Shown piece after piece: positions 1 through 8,526 of a DNA stretch of 64,000 nucleotides (positions are counted from its first letter, which is position 1; the number at the start of each line of letters is the position of its first letter). Under the pieces are notes generated by a model that was not told where the DNA came from, ran no database searches, and saw nothing but the letters and a program-made list of their open reading frames with translations. Both the position numbers and the translations under genes were made by a program. Source of the DNA: Hyphomicrobium sp. LHD-15 (GTDB lineage Bacteria > Pseudomonadota > Alphaproteobacteria > Rhizobiales > Hyphomicrobiaceae). The stretch is from contig NZ_JAVIFT010000002.1 of assembly GCF_031157355.1 (NCBI RefSeq), positions 668,501 through 732,500 of the forward strand, given 5' to 3'.

Positions 1-44
1 ACTTTTGATCTTTTGTCGGCCGTGCGTGTTGGTTGAAAGCGCCC

Positions 45-1484
45 CTAGTCTTGGAGCACCCACGTGTCTTTGGTTCCGCCTCCCTGGCTGGAGTTGACGA
101 CGAGAGATCCTTTTTTGAGCGCGACGCGCGTCAAGCCGCCGGGGACGAGGCGGACCTCGTCGCCGATCAGCACGAACGGCCGCAAATCGAGATGGCGGGG
201 CGCAATGCCTTCGTCGACGAGCGTCGGGCATGTCGAGAGGGCCAGCGTCGGCTGTGCGATGTAGTTATCGGGCTTGGCTCTGACGAGTGCCCGGAATGTC
301 TCGACCTGCTCTTTCGTCGAGGTCGGGCCTACCAGCATTCCGTAGCCACCCGAGCCGTGGACTTCCTTGACGACAAGCTCGGCCATGTTCTCGAGCACGT
401 ACTTCAAGGCGTCGGGCTTGCGGCAATTGTAGGTGGGCACGTTCTTCAGGATCGGCGGGCGACCCATGTAGAACTCGATGATCTCTGGGATGTAGGTGTA
501 GATCGCCTTGTCGTCGGCGATGCCGGCGCCTGGGGCGTTGACGATGGTGACATTGCCGGCGCGATAGACGTCGAACAGACCCGGCACGCCGAGAACGGAA
601 CTCGGATCGAAGGTCAGCGGATCGAGGAAGGCGTCATCGACACGGCGATAAAGAACATCGACGCGGCAGAGCCCCTGCGTCGTCTTCATGTTCAGGTAGC
701 CGTCCATGACGACGAGATCCGATCCCTCGACCAGCTCGACACCCATCTGGTCGGCGAGGAACGCGTGCTCGTAATAGGCGCTGTTGTAAATTCCCGGCGT
801 CAGCACCGCGATGACCGGATCCCCGTCGAGCTTGTGAGGCGCGACGCTTTCCAGCGTCTTCAAGAGATTGTCCGGATAGGTTTCGACCGGAGCGACGCGG
901 TTCTCCGCGAACAGGTGCGGGAACATGTGCATCATCGTTTCGCGGTTCTCCAGCATGTAGGAGACGCCGGACGGCGTGCGCGTGTTGTCCTCGAGAACGT
1001 AGAACTCGTTCTCCGCGGTTCGCACGATGTCGATGCCGATAATGTGGGAGTAGATGCCGAGCTCCGGCTCGACGCCGATCATCTCGGGCACGAAGGCGCT
1101 GTTCTGGATGACCAGCTCTGCCGGGATGCGCCCGGCTTTGATGATCTCCTGCCGGTGGTAGATGTCGTACATGAAGGCGTTCAAGGCTTTCACGCGCTGC
1201 TCGATGCCGGCGGAAAGGCGCCGCCATTCGGCGGCGGCGATGATGCGGGGCACGACGTCGAACGGGATCAGCCGCTCGGATGCCTCCGCGTCTCCATAGA
1301 CGTTAAAAGTGATGCCGGTTCTCCGAAACAGGAGTTCGGCTTCGGCGCTCTTTTTTCGAAGATCCTCGACCCGGACCGAGTCGAGCCATCCTGAAACTGC
1401 AGAGTACGGCTCGCGGACGCCCTGTCCGAAGCCGTTCATTTCGTCAAACGCTGGCTTCAATTCGGCGGCCCTGATTTGCTCCAT
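45..1484 (-). CDS. Circularly permuted ATP-grasp type 2 protein
   Basis: The 479-residue protein belongs to the circularly permuted ATP-grasp family (older names DUF404/DUF407). Recognisable parts are the early segment with RLIPFDVVPRII and KALNAFMYDIYH, the block EFYVLEDNTRTPSGVSYMLE (about residues 160-180), and a late glycine-rich KEVHGSGGYGM segment expected to hold the nucleotide. Family members are thought to make amide or peptide-like bonds with ATP; the substrate is unknown. In many bacteria the gene sits before an alpha-E domain protein and a transglutaminase-like gene; those would lie beyond the left edge and cannot be seen. Length is normal for the family and the stop codon lies inside the window. 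No signal peptide is visible, so the protein is probably cytoplasmic. Family assignment is confident, function is not. Confidence 0.88.
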   Translation of the reverse strand: MEQIRAAELKPAFDEMNGFGQGVREPYSAVSGWLDSVRVEDLRKKSAEAELLFRRTGITFNVYGDAEASERLIPFDVVPRIIAAAEWRRLSAGIEQRVKALNAFMYDIYHRQEIIKAGRIPAELVIQNSAFVPEMIGVEPELGIYSHIIGIDIVRTAENEFYVLEDNTRTPSGVSYMLENRETMMHMFPHLFAENRVAPVETYPDNLLKTLESVAPHKLDGDPVIAVLTPGIYNSAYYEHAFLADQMGVELVEGSDLVVMDGYLNMKTTQGLCRVDVLYRRVDDAFLDPLTFDPSSVLGVPGLFDVYRAGNVTIVNAPGAGIADDKAIYTYIPEIIEFYMGRPPILKNVPTYNCRKPDALKYVLENMAELVVKEVHGSGGYGMLVGPTSTKEQVETFRALVRAKPDNYIAQPTLALSTCPTLVDEGIAPRHLDLRPFVLIGDEVRLVPGGLTRVALKKGSLVVNSSQGGGTKDTWVLQD

Positions 1485-1876
1485 GCTTCACTTATGGCAA
1501 GAGACGGGCCAATCGGGAGGCACGAGAAAAACCAAGCATTGCCGTGCTTTTCTCCAAGAGGTCCTGCCTATCCGATGATCATGTGCCCGGTGGCTGAGCG
1601 CGACGTGATCAATCTGTGGTCAATCGTATCGGCTCAACGCGGCTTGCCTCGCGCGGAGCATTGAATCACGAAACCCGGCTGTGAGCCACTGGCCGCGTTC
1701 CGTCGGTGCGGAATTTGTTGCGGGCAACCGGGGCGGGCGTCGAGCGTCTTTCACAACGGGGCTTTGGCGGCGCGTCGGTGCACCTGCTCGTGCGGGTTGC
1801 ACCTTTCTGTCCGTGGCGGGAGCATCCTGGCGGGTGCCTCTTGACGCGGGCGGGTTTCTGTTCTTTTATTTCTGTC
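1485..1876. other. Intergenic region between divergent genes
   Basis: This 392-base gap separates the ATP-grasp gene (minus strand) from the GbsR/MarR-type regulator (plus strand). Open frames crossing it look like chance GC-rich frames without a good ribosome binding site or recognisable motifs. It should hold promoters for both flanking genes, but I could not place -35/-10 elements convincingly. Its right end runs into the palindrome at 1866-1889. Confidence 0.5.
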
Positions 1877-1889
1877 ATGACAGAAATAA
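1866..1889. promoter_or_regulatory. Perfect 24-bp palindrome over the start codon, likely operator
   Basis: The 24 bases read the same on both strands; the half-site is TTATTTCTGTCA and the axis falls between 1877 and 1878, inside the ATG of the downstream regulator gene. Perfect dyads of this length are rare by chance and are typical of sites for dimeric winged-helix regulators. The position over the start codon suggests autorepression by the adjacent GbsR/MarR-type protein. That link is inference. Confidence 0.7.
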
Positions 1890-2467
1890 CAGTAAGACAA
1901 GAACCGCTGCCTCCCGCGATCGAGCGGTTCGTGGTGGCTTGGGGCGAGATGGGCGAGGTGTGGGGCGTCAACCGCTCGGTCTCGCAAATCCATGCGCTCC
2001 TCTATGTTTCCGACCGGCCGCTTTCGGCCGAGGAAATCGCGGAGCGGCTCCGCCTTGCGCGCTCGAACGTGTCGACGTCGCTGCGCGAGCTGATGTCCTG
2101 GTCGCTGATCCGGCGCGTCTCGGCGCTCGGCGACAGGCGCGATTTCTACGAGGCCGAGGCGGACGTGTTCGAGATGGTCCGGCGGATCGCGGCCAACCGC
2201 AAGACGCGGGAGATCGATCCGGCCATTGCCGCGCTGCGCCAGTGCGTGGCGTCGGCCGAGGGAGATGCGCGCGTCTCCGCCGAAGTGCGCAAGCGGTTCC
2301 AGTCGATGCTGGACTTCACGGAGGGTGTGGCGCGGAGCTTCGATGAGATTCTGCAACTTCCCACCCCTGTGCTCCAGAGGCTGATCAAGATGGGGGGAGC
2401 GATCGCGCGGTTCGCGGGGCTCACCACGGGGCGGAAATCGAAACGGGGGCCGGCCGCCGATCCGTGA
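1877..2467 (+). CDS. GbsR/MarR-family transcriptional regulator
   Basis: The 196-residue protein has the winged helix-turn-helix pattern of the GbsR/MarR family: FVVAWGEMGEVWGVNRSVSQ, then a helix-turn-helix in which LSAEEIAERLRLARSNVSTS is the likely recognition segment, and a wing containing ALGDRRDFYEAE. The C-terminal half looks helical and is probably the dimerisation region. The start at 1877 is chosen because homology-like sequence begins there and the upstream in-frame extension is low-complexity. No strong Shine-Dalgarno is visible, but the ATG lies in a perfect palindrome, which would let the protein block its own transcription or initiation. The DUF4166 gene follows after 45 bases on the same strand, so the two probably form one unit. 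Effector unknown. Confidence 0.85.
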   Translation: MTEITVRQEPLPPAIERFVVAWGEMGEVWGVNRSVSQIHALLYVSDRPLSAEEIAERLRLARSNVSTSLRELMSWSLIRRVSALGDRRDFYEAEADVFEMVRRIAANRKTREIDPAIAALRQCVASAEGDARVSAEVRKRFQSMLDFTEGVARSFDEILQLPTPVLQRLIKMGGAIARFAGLTTGRKSKRGPAADP

Positions 2468-2512
2468 TCGCTCCGCGCAGAAAGTTCAGCACGTCGCGTC
2501 GAGGAGTTTTCG

Positions 2513-3193
2513 ATGGTCCCGCTCAAAGCCGGTACTGCTGTTCAACTGGGGATGCGTCCAGAAGGTGCGATCCTTCCGGCTGAGGACGGCGTGGTCGACC
2601 TCCGCTTTAGGGCGCTGGTGGGTGAAGCGGGCTGGAGCCGGTTGCCGGTGGCAGTCCAGCGCCGCTTTTCCAAGCGGCTCGGGCCGGGGGATGTCACGGT
2701 CTACGCGGGGGAGGTTCTGGAGACGCGGCTTTCGCGCGTGGGCAGGCTGCTCTCGTTCCTGGCGCGTGCCATCGGCGCGCCGCTGCCGCTCGACGACGGC
2801 ATGACGGGTGGCGCCAGCGTGGTGGTGATGGAGAACGCAGGGCTCGGCGGGCAAAGCTGGACGCGGACCTATGCGCGGGCCGGCAAGTTTCCTCAGGTGA
2901 TCCACTCGGCCAAGCGATTTTCCGGGCGCACGGGGCTCGAGGAGTATGTCGGGCGTGGCATCGGCATGACGCTTTCCGTCTCGGAAGAGAGAGGCACGCT
3001 GGTGTTTCGCTCGGCCGGCTACTTTCTGGATTTGCGGCGCGTGCGCCTGCCGATACCGGATGTGCTGGCGCCGGGCGCCATGGAGATTGTGCACGAGGAC
3101 GAGGGAGACGGCAGGTTTCTGTTCAAGCTTTCGCTCGTGCATCGCGTGTTCGGAACAGTCGTGCGTCAGACGGCGCGATTCCGGGATGCGTGA
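2513..3193 (+). CDS. DUF4166 domain-containing protein
   Basis: The 226-residue protein resembles DUF4166 over nearly its whole length: an N-terminal FRALVGEAGWSRLPVAVQRR segment, a central GGQSWTRTYARAGKFPQVIHS stretch, and a C-terminal FGTVVRQTARF. DUF4166 occurs alone or fused to saccharopine dehydrogenase-like domains; its biochemical role is not established. There are no membrane segments or signal peptide. It starts 45 bases after the GbsR/MarR-type regulator, preceded by GAGGAG at a suitable distance, which supports co-transcription and control by the palindrome at 1866-1889. Family call is fairly confident, activity unknown. Confidence 0.75.
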   Translation: MVPLKAGTAVQLGMRPEGAILPAEDGVVDLRFRALVGEAGWSRLPVAVQRRFSKRLGPGDVTVYAGEVLETRLSRVGRLLSFLARAIGAPLPLDDGMTGGASVVVMENAGLGGQSWTRTYARAGKFPQVIHSAKRFSGRTGLEEYVGRGIGMTLSVSEERGTLVFRSAGYFLDLRRVRLPIPDVLAPGAMEIVHEDEGDGRFLFKLSLVHRVFGTVVRQTARFRDA

Positions 3194-3372
3194 GTGTGGA
3201 GCTGCTGGCCAGCAGTCTTGCGATATCCACTGCGGTTTCTGGACGCCCTTCGGCTGCCTTGATTTGGATTTGTTCTTGCTTTCCACGGGGGATAAGGTCC
3301 GCGCCTTCGGTGCGCGGTGGTTTTTGGTATGAGCGACGCCCGGCGGAAAGTTTCACGACAGAGGACGCCACG

Positions 3373-3861
3373 ATGATTGGATCTCCGAAGGAATGGGCTT
3401 CGTTGCTGGGGTTCGATCGGGATACCGACGAGAAGACGATGGCCGCCCGCGCGCGTGTGCTCGGCAAGACGCTCGCCTATCTGGAGACGCATTTTTCCGA
3501 TCCTGACGGAGCACGGCCATCGGAAGAACTCGTGATCGAACTGGGTCAGTTTCTGATCCTTGCCGAGGGCATGGAGTCCAAAGGGCGAAGCGTCAAATTC
3601 AAGGAACTCTACGAGACGATCGGCGAGCTGCACTTGCATTGGGATGAGATCGATCGCGACGCGGCGTTTCGGGCCATCGCCAAGAAGGTTGCTGTGATCA
3701 AGGGGATCGTGGCGTTCTCGGATGCCTGGCTGGGAACGGCTTCTGCGGTCGCCGCCGCGCCGCCGGCGGAGCTGCCGCAGGTGAGTCCGCCGTTCGTATT
3801 CGCGGAGATCGACGAGGCCGACGTCAAGACGCGCCTCGTGCGTCCCTCTCATTTGCGGTAG
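3373..3861 (+). CDS. Hypothetical helical protein
   Basis: This 162-residue protein is not recognised. It starts at 3373 after a GAGGA sequence; an upstream in-frame extension exists but overlaps the end of the preceding gene and looks non-coding. The sequence is soluble and mostly helical, with acidic and basic residues mixed, an FGF-like aromatic start (WASLLGFDRDTDE), and a C-terminal Ala/Pro-rich tail (about residues 117-130). No cysteines, signal peptide or membrane segment are seen. It follows the DUF4166 gene on the same strand after about 180 bases, and converges with the Kazal-type gene. No function is proposed. Confidence 0.6.
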   Translation: MIGSPKEWASLLGFDRDTDEKTMAARARVLGKTLAYLETHFSDPDGARPSEELVIELGQFLILAEGMESKGRSVKFKELYETIGELHLHWDEIDRDAAFRAIAKKVAVIKGIVAFSDAWLGTASAVAAAPPAELPQVSPPFVFAEIDEADVKTRLVRPSHLR

Positions 3862-3891
3862 CACCGCGTCGGATCAGGGCTTCGGCTTTGA

Positions 3892-4218
3892 TCAAGATTT
3901 GCACTCGCCGTCGTGATCCTTGCGGGCGGCCGCAGCGATGCGTTCGCAGTCGTTGCCGTAGGTTTTGCCGTCGCAGCCGCAAACGGGCTTGTAGATCTTG
4001 GTGCACATTTCCGTGCGCACGATGCAGGAGCCTTCGGGCTTATCCTCGCGGCATTGTCCGGCGGGGGCTTCGCAAAGAAACCCGTGATCGCAGGACGGGC
4101 CGGCTTGTCCTCCGCACGCCTGATCGAGGCCGGCCTGGGCGGCGGCTTGTGGGGTCCATGCATACAAACTGCAGAGCAGAACGGCGGAAACTGTCGCGAT
4201 GCGGCGGCGCGTGAGCAT
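3892..4218 (-). CDS. Secreted Kazal-type serine protease inhibitor domain protein
   Basis: The 108-residue precursor starts with a signal peptide (basic MLTRRR, hydrophobic core, cut probably after AAAQA). The mature part has two cysteine-rich stretches. The second fits the Kazal fold, with [20 protein letters not shown] and a final GEC. The first ([15 protein letters not shown]) has extra cysteines of a small disulfide domain often seen beside bacterial Kazal domains. The start at 4218 is preferred over two upstream ATGs because GGGAG lies five bases before it. Kazal proteins inhibit serine proteases outside the cytoplasm; the target here is unknown, and the gene's closeness to a metalloprotease is not evidence for a pair because that enzyme is of a different catalytic class. 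Confidence 0.8.
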   Translation of the reverse strand: MLTRRRIATVSAVLLCSLYAWTPQAAAQAGLDQACGGQAGPSCDHGFLCEAPAGQCREDKPEGSCIVRTEMCTKIYKPVCGCDGKTYGNDCERIAAAARKDHDGECKS

Positions 4219-4275
4219 TTGAACTCCCATCGTTGGGTCTTGGGATCTTTGCGGCTCGCGCACTCCGCTTCGCCG

Positions 4276-4584
4276 CTATTTCTTTTCGAGAAGGACCTGT
4301 CCCTTCGATTGGATCGCGCCCTGGATCATCTCGGCGAACCGCTGGAGCAGCCAGGGCAGAGTGATCTCGATGCGCACGTCCTTGTCGGCGACATCCACGT
4401 TCCCGAACGCCTCCTGGCCCATGGCGCGAAGCTTGAAGGTCATCCTGTCACCGGTCCAGACCTCCTCTTCGAAGCTGAGCATGGGAAGGGTGGACGTGGC
4501 GCGGGCGAGCCCGTTCTTGAGGCGGTTGGTGGCCTCCTCTTTGCCGAGGCTGTGCGGGACGGTTACGATCAGCGGCTTCGACAT
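4276..4584 (-). CDS. Polyhydroxyalkanoic acid system family protein
   Basis: The 102-residue protein starts MSKPLIVTVPHSLGKEEATN and has the pattern of the small family annotated as polyhydroxyalkanoic acid system protein (PHA_gran_rgn), including the WTGDRMTFKLRAMGQ segment and a C-terminal ITLPWLLQRFAEMI. The name comes from members near polyhydroxyalkanoate granule genes, but many copies, like this one, are away from phaC/phaP, and no such genes are visible here. The compact alpha/beta sequence lacks a signal peptide and membrane segments. It is transcribed toward the Kazal-type gene with 57 bases between them. Family confident, role uncertain. Confidence 0.8.
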   Translation of the reverse strand: MSKPLIVTVPHSLGKEEATNRLKNGLARATSTLPMLSFEEEVWTGDRMTFKLRAMGQEAFGNVDVADKDVRIEITLPWLLQRFAEMIQGAIQSKGQVLLEKK

Positions 4585-4993
4585 GACTTTCCTCTCGGCC
4601 CGTGTCGCCTGCCCTGACGGTGTGATGCAGGCCTAGCGGGCATGGTTCGAATTCAACGCGAATGCCGTTCGGGGCGTTCCGCGCGTCGGCGGGGTGGAGC
4701 GGCCGGCGGGTTCAAGCCGGCTAATCCTGCGCCGTTGCTTATTCTGATCGAATTGGCCTGCAAAGCCCGTCGGAAAATCCCGAGGTACGGGAAATTTTTT
4801 CCTGAGCGTATTCAACGGCCCGGCGTTTCGCAGGGGGCGTTCAAGCGGGCTTGGTGGGGAGGGGTGCGCCCTGTTTGGGGGGACGCGCTCAGCGCACTTG
4901 CGCCCGGGGCGATCACCGGCTATTCAGCTGCGCTCGGTTCGCAAATACCCGATGATTTGACCACGGTCATCCGGCGCGAAGCGAGACAAGGCC
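4585..4993. other. Intergenic region upstream of tRNA-Ser
   Basis: No convincing gene is seen in these 409 bases; the open frames on both strands have biased, repetitive composition. An inverted repeat TCCCG-N5-CGGGA lies near 4778-4792, followed by a run of T at about 4795, which could be a weak terminator or an operator. Promoters for the tRNA (rightward) and for the PHA-system gene (leftward) are expected here. Confidence 0.4.
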
Positions 4994-5083
4994 GGAGAGG
5001 TGGCAGAGTGGTCGATCGCGCCGCACTCGAAATGCGGAGTACGGGCAACCGTACCGGGGGTTCGAATCCCTCCCTCTCCGCCA
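4994..5083 (+). tRNA. tRNA-Ser (anticodon CGA, reads UCG)
   Basis: The acceptor stem GGAGAGG (4994-5000) pairs with CCTCTCC (5073-5079), followed by discriminator G and an encoded CCA (5081-5083). The anticodon arm is CCGCA (5021-5025), loop CTCGAAA, TGCGG (5033-5037), giving anticodon CGA at 5028-5030. A long variable arm (GTACGGGCAACCGTAC region) fits the class II structure of serine tRNAs, and the T loop TTCGAAT is canonical. The gene stands alone and is on the plus strand. No integrase or att duplication was noticed next to it. Confidence 0.96.
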
Positions 5084-5335
5084 CTTTATTGCTCACGCGC
5101 CCATGGGCGCTCCGCATGGGCGGCGCTCGCGCCGGGTCGCCTTGCTTCCGAGCCCTTCGGGCTTAAGCAGAGTTCGAATTCGCTCCCTTCCTACCGGGCA
5201 TGTGATCGCTGACGCGTCTATCGGCACTTCGCATTGGCGACAGATCTCCGCTAATATTCAGATATCGCTAGCAATATTCTGGTGTGCGTCGTCGCGAAAT
5301 TGCCGTGGACGCTGTCACGACGGTACGCGTCTAGT

Positions 5336-7597
5336 TTACAGCCAGAACTGTGCGGCGGTGAGGCTGGTGACGTTCAGGATCCAGACGCCAAAGTCCGATG
5401 CCCCGTCGCCGTTGACGTCGGCGCTCAGAAACCCGTTTGAAAAGCTGAGCTGACCGGCGACGCCGGAGAAACTCGATGCGCCGATGAACGCGAAGGCCTG
5501 ATTTCCCCGAGAGCCGGCATTGGCGTCGAGCTGGGAGAGATCGATCTTGTCCGACTCGGCTGCATTGAAGTCGGTAATCGTGTCGTACGACAGGGTGTTG
5601 CTGTCGCTAAGGGCGCTGAAGCGGAAGACATCGGCGCCGGCTCCGCCGGTCAGCGTATCGGCGCCCGCTCCGCCAATGAGGATGTCGGCTCCGTCTCCGC
5701 CGATCAGGTGATCGTTGCCGCCGTTTCCTGACAGTACGTCCTTGCCGGCGCCGCCCGTGATGACGTTATCGAGGGCGTTGCCGCTGGCTTTGAAGGCTCC
5801 GGAGCCGATGAACGTCAGGTTCTCGACATCGGCGCCGAGCGTGTAAGAGCGAAGCGTGGTCAGGATCGTGTCGGTGCCGGCGTTGGCGCCTTCAGTTACG
5901 AGGTCGCGTGCGTTGTCGACGACATAGGTGTCGTCTCCGGCTCCGCCGAACATCTTGTCGGTTCCGGCTCCGCCGTCGAGCACGTCATTACCGCCCGCGC
6001 CATAGAGGATGTCGTTGCCGGCCAATCCCTTCAGCGTGTCGTTCTGATCGCCACCGGTCAGCGTGTTGACGAGGGCATTGCCGATGCCATCGAAAGAGCC
6101 CGTGCCGATGTAGACGAGGTTCTCGAGGTTGTTTGCGAGCGTGAAGGTGGAGACGTTGGCGTGGACCGTATCGGTTCCGGCTTTCGCGGATTCGACAATT
6201 GTGTCGGACGCGTTGTCGACGACGTAGGTGTCATTGCCGAGGCCACCTTGCAGGAGGTCGGTGCCCGATCCGCCATCGAGCAAATCGTTGCCGGCGCCCC
6301 CGATCAAAGTGTCGTTGCCGTTTCCGCCGAAAAGCTGATCGTGAGACGCGCCGCCTTTGAGGACGTTGTCCTGCGCGCTGCCGAAGCCGACAAACGATCC
6401 GTTGCCGATGTAGGTCAGGTTCTCGACGTTGTTGGCGAGCGTGAAGGTGGCGAGCGCCGTCTGCACGGTATCCGACCCGCCGTTGGCGCCTTCGATGATG
6501 GCGTCTCCTGCGTTGTCGACGGTGTAGAGGTCGTTGCCGGCTCCGCCGAGAAGCGTGTCAGCGCCCGTACCGCCATCAAGCGTGTCGTTGCCCTCGCCAC
6601 CGTAGAGCGTATCGCTTCCGTCGCCGCCGATCAGCGTGTCGTTACCATCGAGGCCCGACAGCACGTTGTCGATGGCGTTTCCGCGCAGGATGTCGTTCTG
6701 CGCCGTGCCGATGGCATCCTCGATCCATGTGCCGAACGCGATCGAGATGTTCGAGGTCATCATGTCCGAATTCGAGAACGAGCCCGGATCGAGATTGATG
6801 ACGCAGGCGTAGCTGGAGCCCGACAGATCGAGCGTGTCGATCCCGTAGCTGTCGTAAATGCAGAGCACCGGATGCAGGTTCTGGGTGAAGTCAAAGACCG
6901 CATCGCTCGCCGTCGAATTGTAGCCGTAGGTGGTGTTGCCGTCGCGGGTTTCGGTGTCCTCGCCGTAGATGTTCTGGATGGTCAGGATGTCATAAAGCAT
7001 CGGCGTCTGGGCGTAGTACCGCTTGCCGTCGCTGGCGATCCAGTCCGCGCCGGTCTTGTCGGCGGTGAAGTACGACATCACCGTGTATTGCTGCGAATCC
7101 TGCTGGAAGAGCGCGTGTTTCTGGTAGGTCGGCGAGCCGCCGTTGTAATTTCCGGGATGCTCGAGCCCAAGGGCGTGGCCGATTTCATGAACATAGGCCT
7201 GGTAGCCCCACTGGCCGACTTGGGGATCGACGAGGTTGTTGGTTCCGGAGTTGGCGCCGTAGTTCGGGTTTAGCCACACGCTTCCCGAGGTGAGGGACTG
7301 CCCGGGAAAGTAGGCATGGGCATAGCCGATGCTGGTGGTCGTGTTGGCGAACTTGATGTCGGCCGTGTCGGACGCTGTGAGCGTGAATTTCGGGGCGATG
7401 AGGCTGTCCCACATGCCTATCGCCGAAGTGGCGGCGGTTTGCTGGGCGGAGTTTAGCGCCGAGAACCCCGCTTTTTCTCCGTAGGCAGCCCAGCTGGCGT
7501 TGGTCGGAAAGCTGTAGGTGAGGTTGCCGCCTGACCAGTGAGCACCGGAATCGAGCTGAGCGACGATTTTGTCGCTGGTCCAAACTGGTTTGGCCAT
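5336..7597 (-). CDS. Serralysin-like RTX metalloprotease (M10 family)
   Basis: The 753-residue protein has an N-terminal zinc protease domain of the M10/serralysin type. The site HEIGHALGLEH starts at residue 137 (H137, E138, H141, H147) and a Met-turn VMSYF lies near residue 174. After about residue 290 come glycine/aspartate RTX calcium-binding repeats of the form GGxGxDxLxGG. Three blocks of about 100 residues alternate with these, each with a variant of VENLTYIGNGSF (near residues 395, 495 and 595). The end (ADVFRFSALSDSN... through the last 90 residues) matches the peptidase M10 C-terminal secretion region. No N-terminal signal peptide is present, as expected for type I secretion; the ABC exporter is not in this window. 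Probably a secreted, calcium-dependent protease. Alone in its transcription unit. Confidence 0.93.
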   Translation of the reverse strand: MAKPVWTSDKIVAQLDSGAHWSGGNLTYSFPTNASWAAYGEKAGFSALNSAQQTAATSAIGMWDSLIAPKFTLTASDTADIKFANTTTSIGYAHAYFPGQSLTSGSVWLNPNYGANSGTNNLVDPQVGQWGYQAYVHEIGHALGLEHPGNYNGGSPTYQKHALFQQDSQQYTVMSYFTADKTGADWIASDGKRYYAQTPMLYDILTIQNIYGEDTETRDGNTTYGYNSTASDAVFDFTQNLHPVLCIYDSYGIDTLDLSGSSYACVINLDPGSFSNSDMMTSNISIAFGTWIEDAIGTAQNDILRGNAIDNVLSGLDGNDTLIGGDGSDTLYGGEGNDTLDGGTGADTLLGGAGNDLYTVDNAGDAIIEGANGGSDTVQTALATFTLANNVENLTYIGNGSFVGFGSAQDNVLKGGASHDQLFGGNGNDTLIGGAGNDLLDGGSGTDLLQGGLGNDTYVVDNASDTIVESAKAGTDTVHANVSTFTLANNLENLVYIGTGSFDGIGNALVNTLTGGDQNDTLKGLAGNDILYGAGGNDVLDGGAGTDKMFGGAGDDTYVVDNARDLVTEGANAGTDTILTTLRSYTLGADVENLTFIGSGAFKASGNALDNVITGGAGKDVLSGNGGNDHLIGGDGADILIGGAGADTLTGGAGADVFRFSALSDSNTLSYDTITDFNAAESDKIDLSQLDANAGSRGNQAFAFIGASSFSGVAGQLSFSNGFLSADVNGDGASDFGVWILNVTSLTAAQFWL

Positions 7598-7730
7598 GTG
7601 TTCGCGTGCGTCCCCTGTTCCCCTGCGAGGAGACTACGGACACGCTTTTAAATTTGCGGCCGGCAATTCGTTCGAATTTTATGGAATGGGGGCGTCGTCG
7701 CGCGTTTTAAGGATCTGTTAAGCTGGCGAA

Positions 7731-8513
7731 TCAGCGAGCGAGGGCGGTGCGGATGGCGTCGAGGCCATCGGTCAAAGCCGCAGGGCCTGGCTGCAGGATG
7801 AGCGGAGACTTTATCTCGAAGATCCGGCCGGATGCGACGGCAGGTACGACGCTCCAGCCGTCACGCGTCTTGAAGCTTTCGGTCTTGACCTTTTTTCCGC
7901 ACCAGGACGCGAGGATGACATCGGGGGCGCCGGCGATGACCTGCTCCGAGGTGACGATCCGGTCCTTGGCTTCGGCCCGGTTGCCAAGGTCCGCAAAGAT
8001 ATCGATGCCGCCGGCGATCTCGATCAGCTCGGAAACCCAGCCGATGCCGGAAATCATCGGGCTGTCCCATTCCTCGAAATAGACCCGCGGCTTTACAACT
8101 CTCGCTTTCGAGGCTTCGGCGATCTCTCCAATGCCAGCTTCGAGCCTGCGGGCGAGCGCTTCGGCTTTCTCGGTGCAGCCGATCAAAGCTCCGACAGTGC
8201 GGATCATCGCGAAGATGCCGGCGATGCTGCGCTGATTGAAGAGATAGACGGGGAGGCCCTTCTTCGCGAGATCGGCGACGATCGGGCCTTGGATATCGGA
8301 GAAGGCGAGGATCAGGTCGGGCTCGAGCGCGGCGATGCGGTCGATGTCGGCCGACAAGAAGGACGAGATGCGCGGCTTTTCCTTGCGCACTTCAGGCGGG
8401 CGTACCGCATAGCCCGAAACGCCGACAATGCGATGTTGCTCACCGAGGAGGTAGAGCGTTTCGACGGTTTCCTCGGTGAGGCAGATCAGGCGTTCGGCGG
8501 GGTAGCGCCGCAA
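7731..8513 (-). CDS. BtuF-like (COG0614) metal-chelate binding protein without signal peptide
   Basis: The 260-residue protein has the two-lobed BtuF/FhuD-type pattern: RLICLTEETVETLYLLGE at the start, an inter-lobe ALEPDLILAFSD, a second lobe beginning RVYFEEWDSPMISGIGWVSE, and a late APDVILASWCGKK. Such proteins usually deliver cobalamin or ferric chelates to an ABC importer. Two things are odd. There is no N-terminal signal peptide or lipobox, and the start at 8513 is TTG, preceded by AGGA at eight bases. The membrane-protein gene at 8527..9096 ends 13 bases before it, so they are probably one operon. No ATP-binding subunit is nearby. It may act in the cytoplasm, or the annotated start may miss an exported form; the upstream gene leaves little room for one. 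Confidence 0.75.
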   Translation of the reverse strand: MRRYPAERLICLTEETVETLYLLGEQHRIVGVSGYAVRPPEVRKEKPRISSFLSADIDRIAALEPDLILAFSDIQGPIVADLAKKGLPVYLFNQRSIAGIFAMIRTVGALIGCTEKAEALARRLEAGIGEIAEASKARVVKPRVYFEEWDSPMISGIGWVSELIEIAGGIDIFADLGNRAEAKDRIVTSEQVIAGAPDVILASWCGKKVKTESFKTRDGWSVVPAVASGRIFEIKSPLILQPGPAALTDGLDAIRTALAR

Positions 8514-8526
8514 CGGGGCGTCCTGC

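Noticed and set aside
33-1394. Long plus-strand open frame of 453 codons opposite the ATP-grasp gene
   Set aside because: It is the antisense shadow of a well-supported family protein in GC-rich DNA; its translation is compositionally biased, with no recognised motif.
4642-5166. Open frame running through the tRNA gene
   Set aside because: It overlaps a clear tRNA-Ser and is compositionally unlike a protein.
4994-5335. Integration site at the tRNA-Ser gene
   Set aside because: No integrase gene or duplicated tRNA 3' end was seen; small palindromes downstream (5097-5110) do not show insertion.
6161-7273. Long plus-strand frame opposite the RTX protease
   Set aside because: The protease repeats produce long open antisense frames; the translation repeats Val/Arg/Asp without family features.
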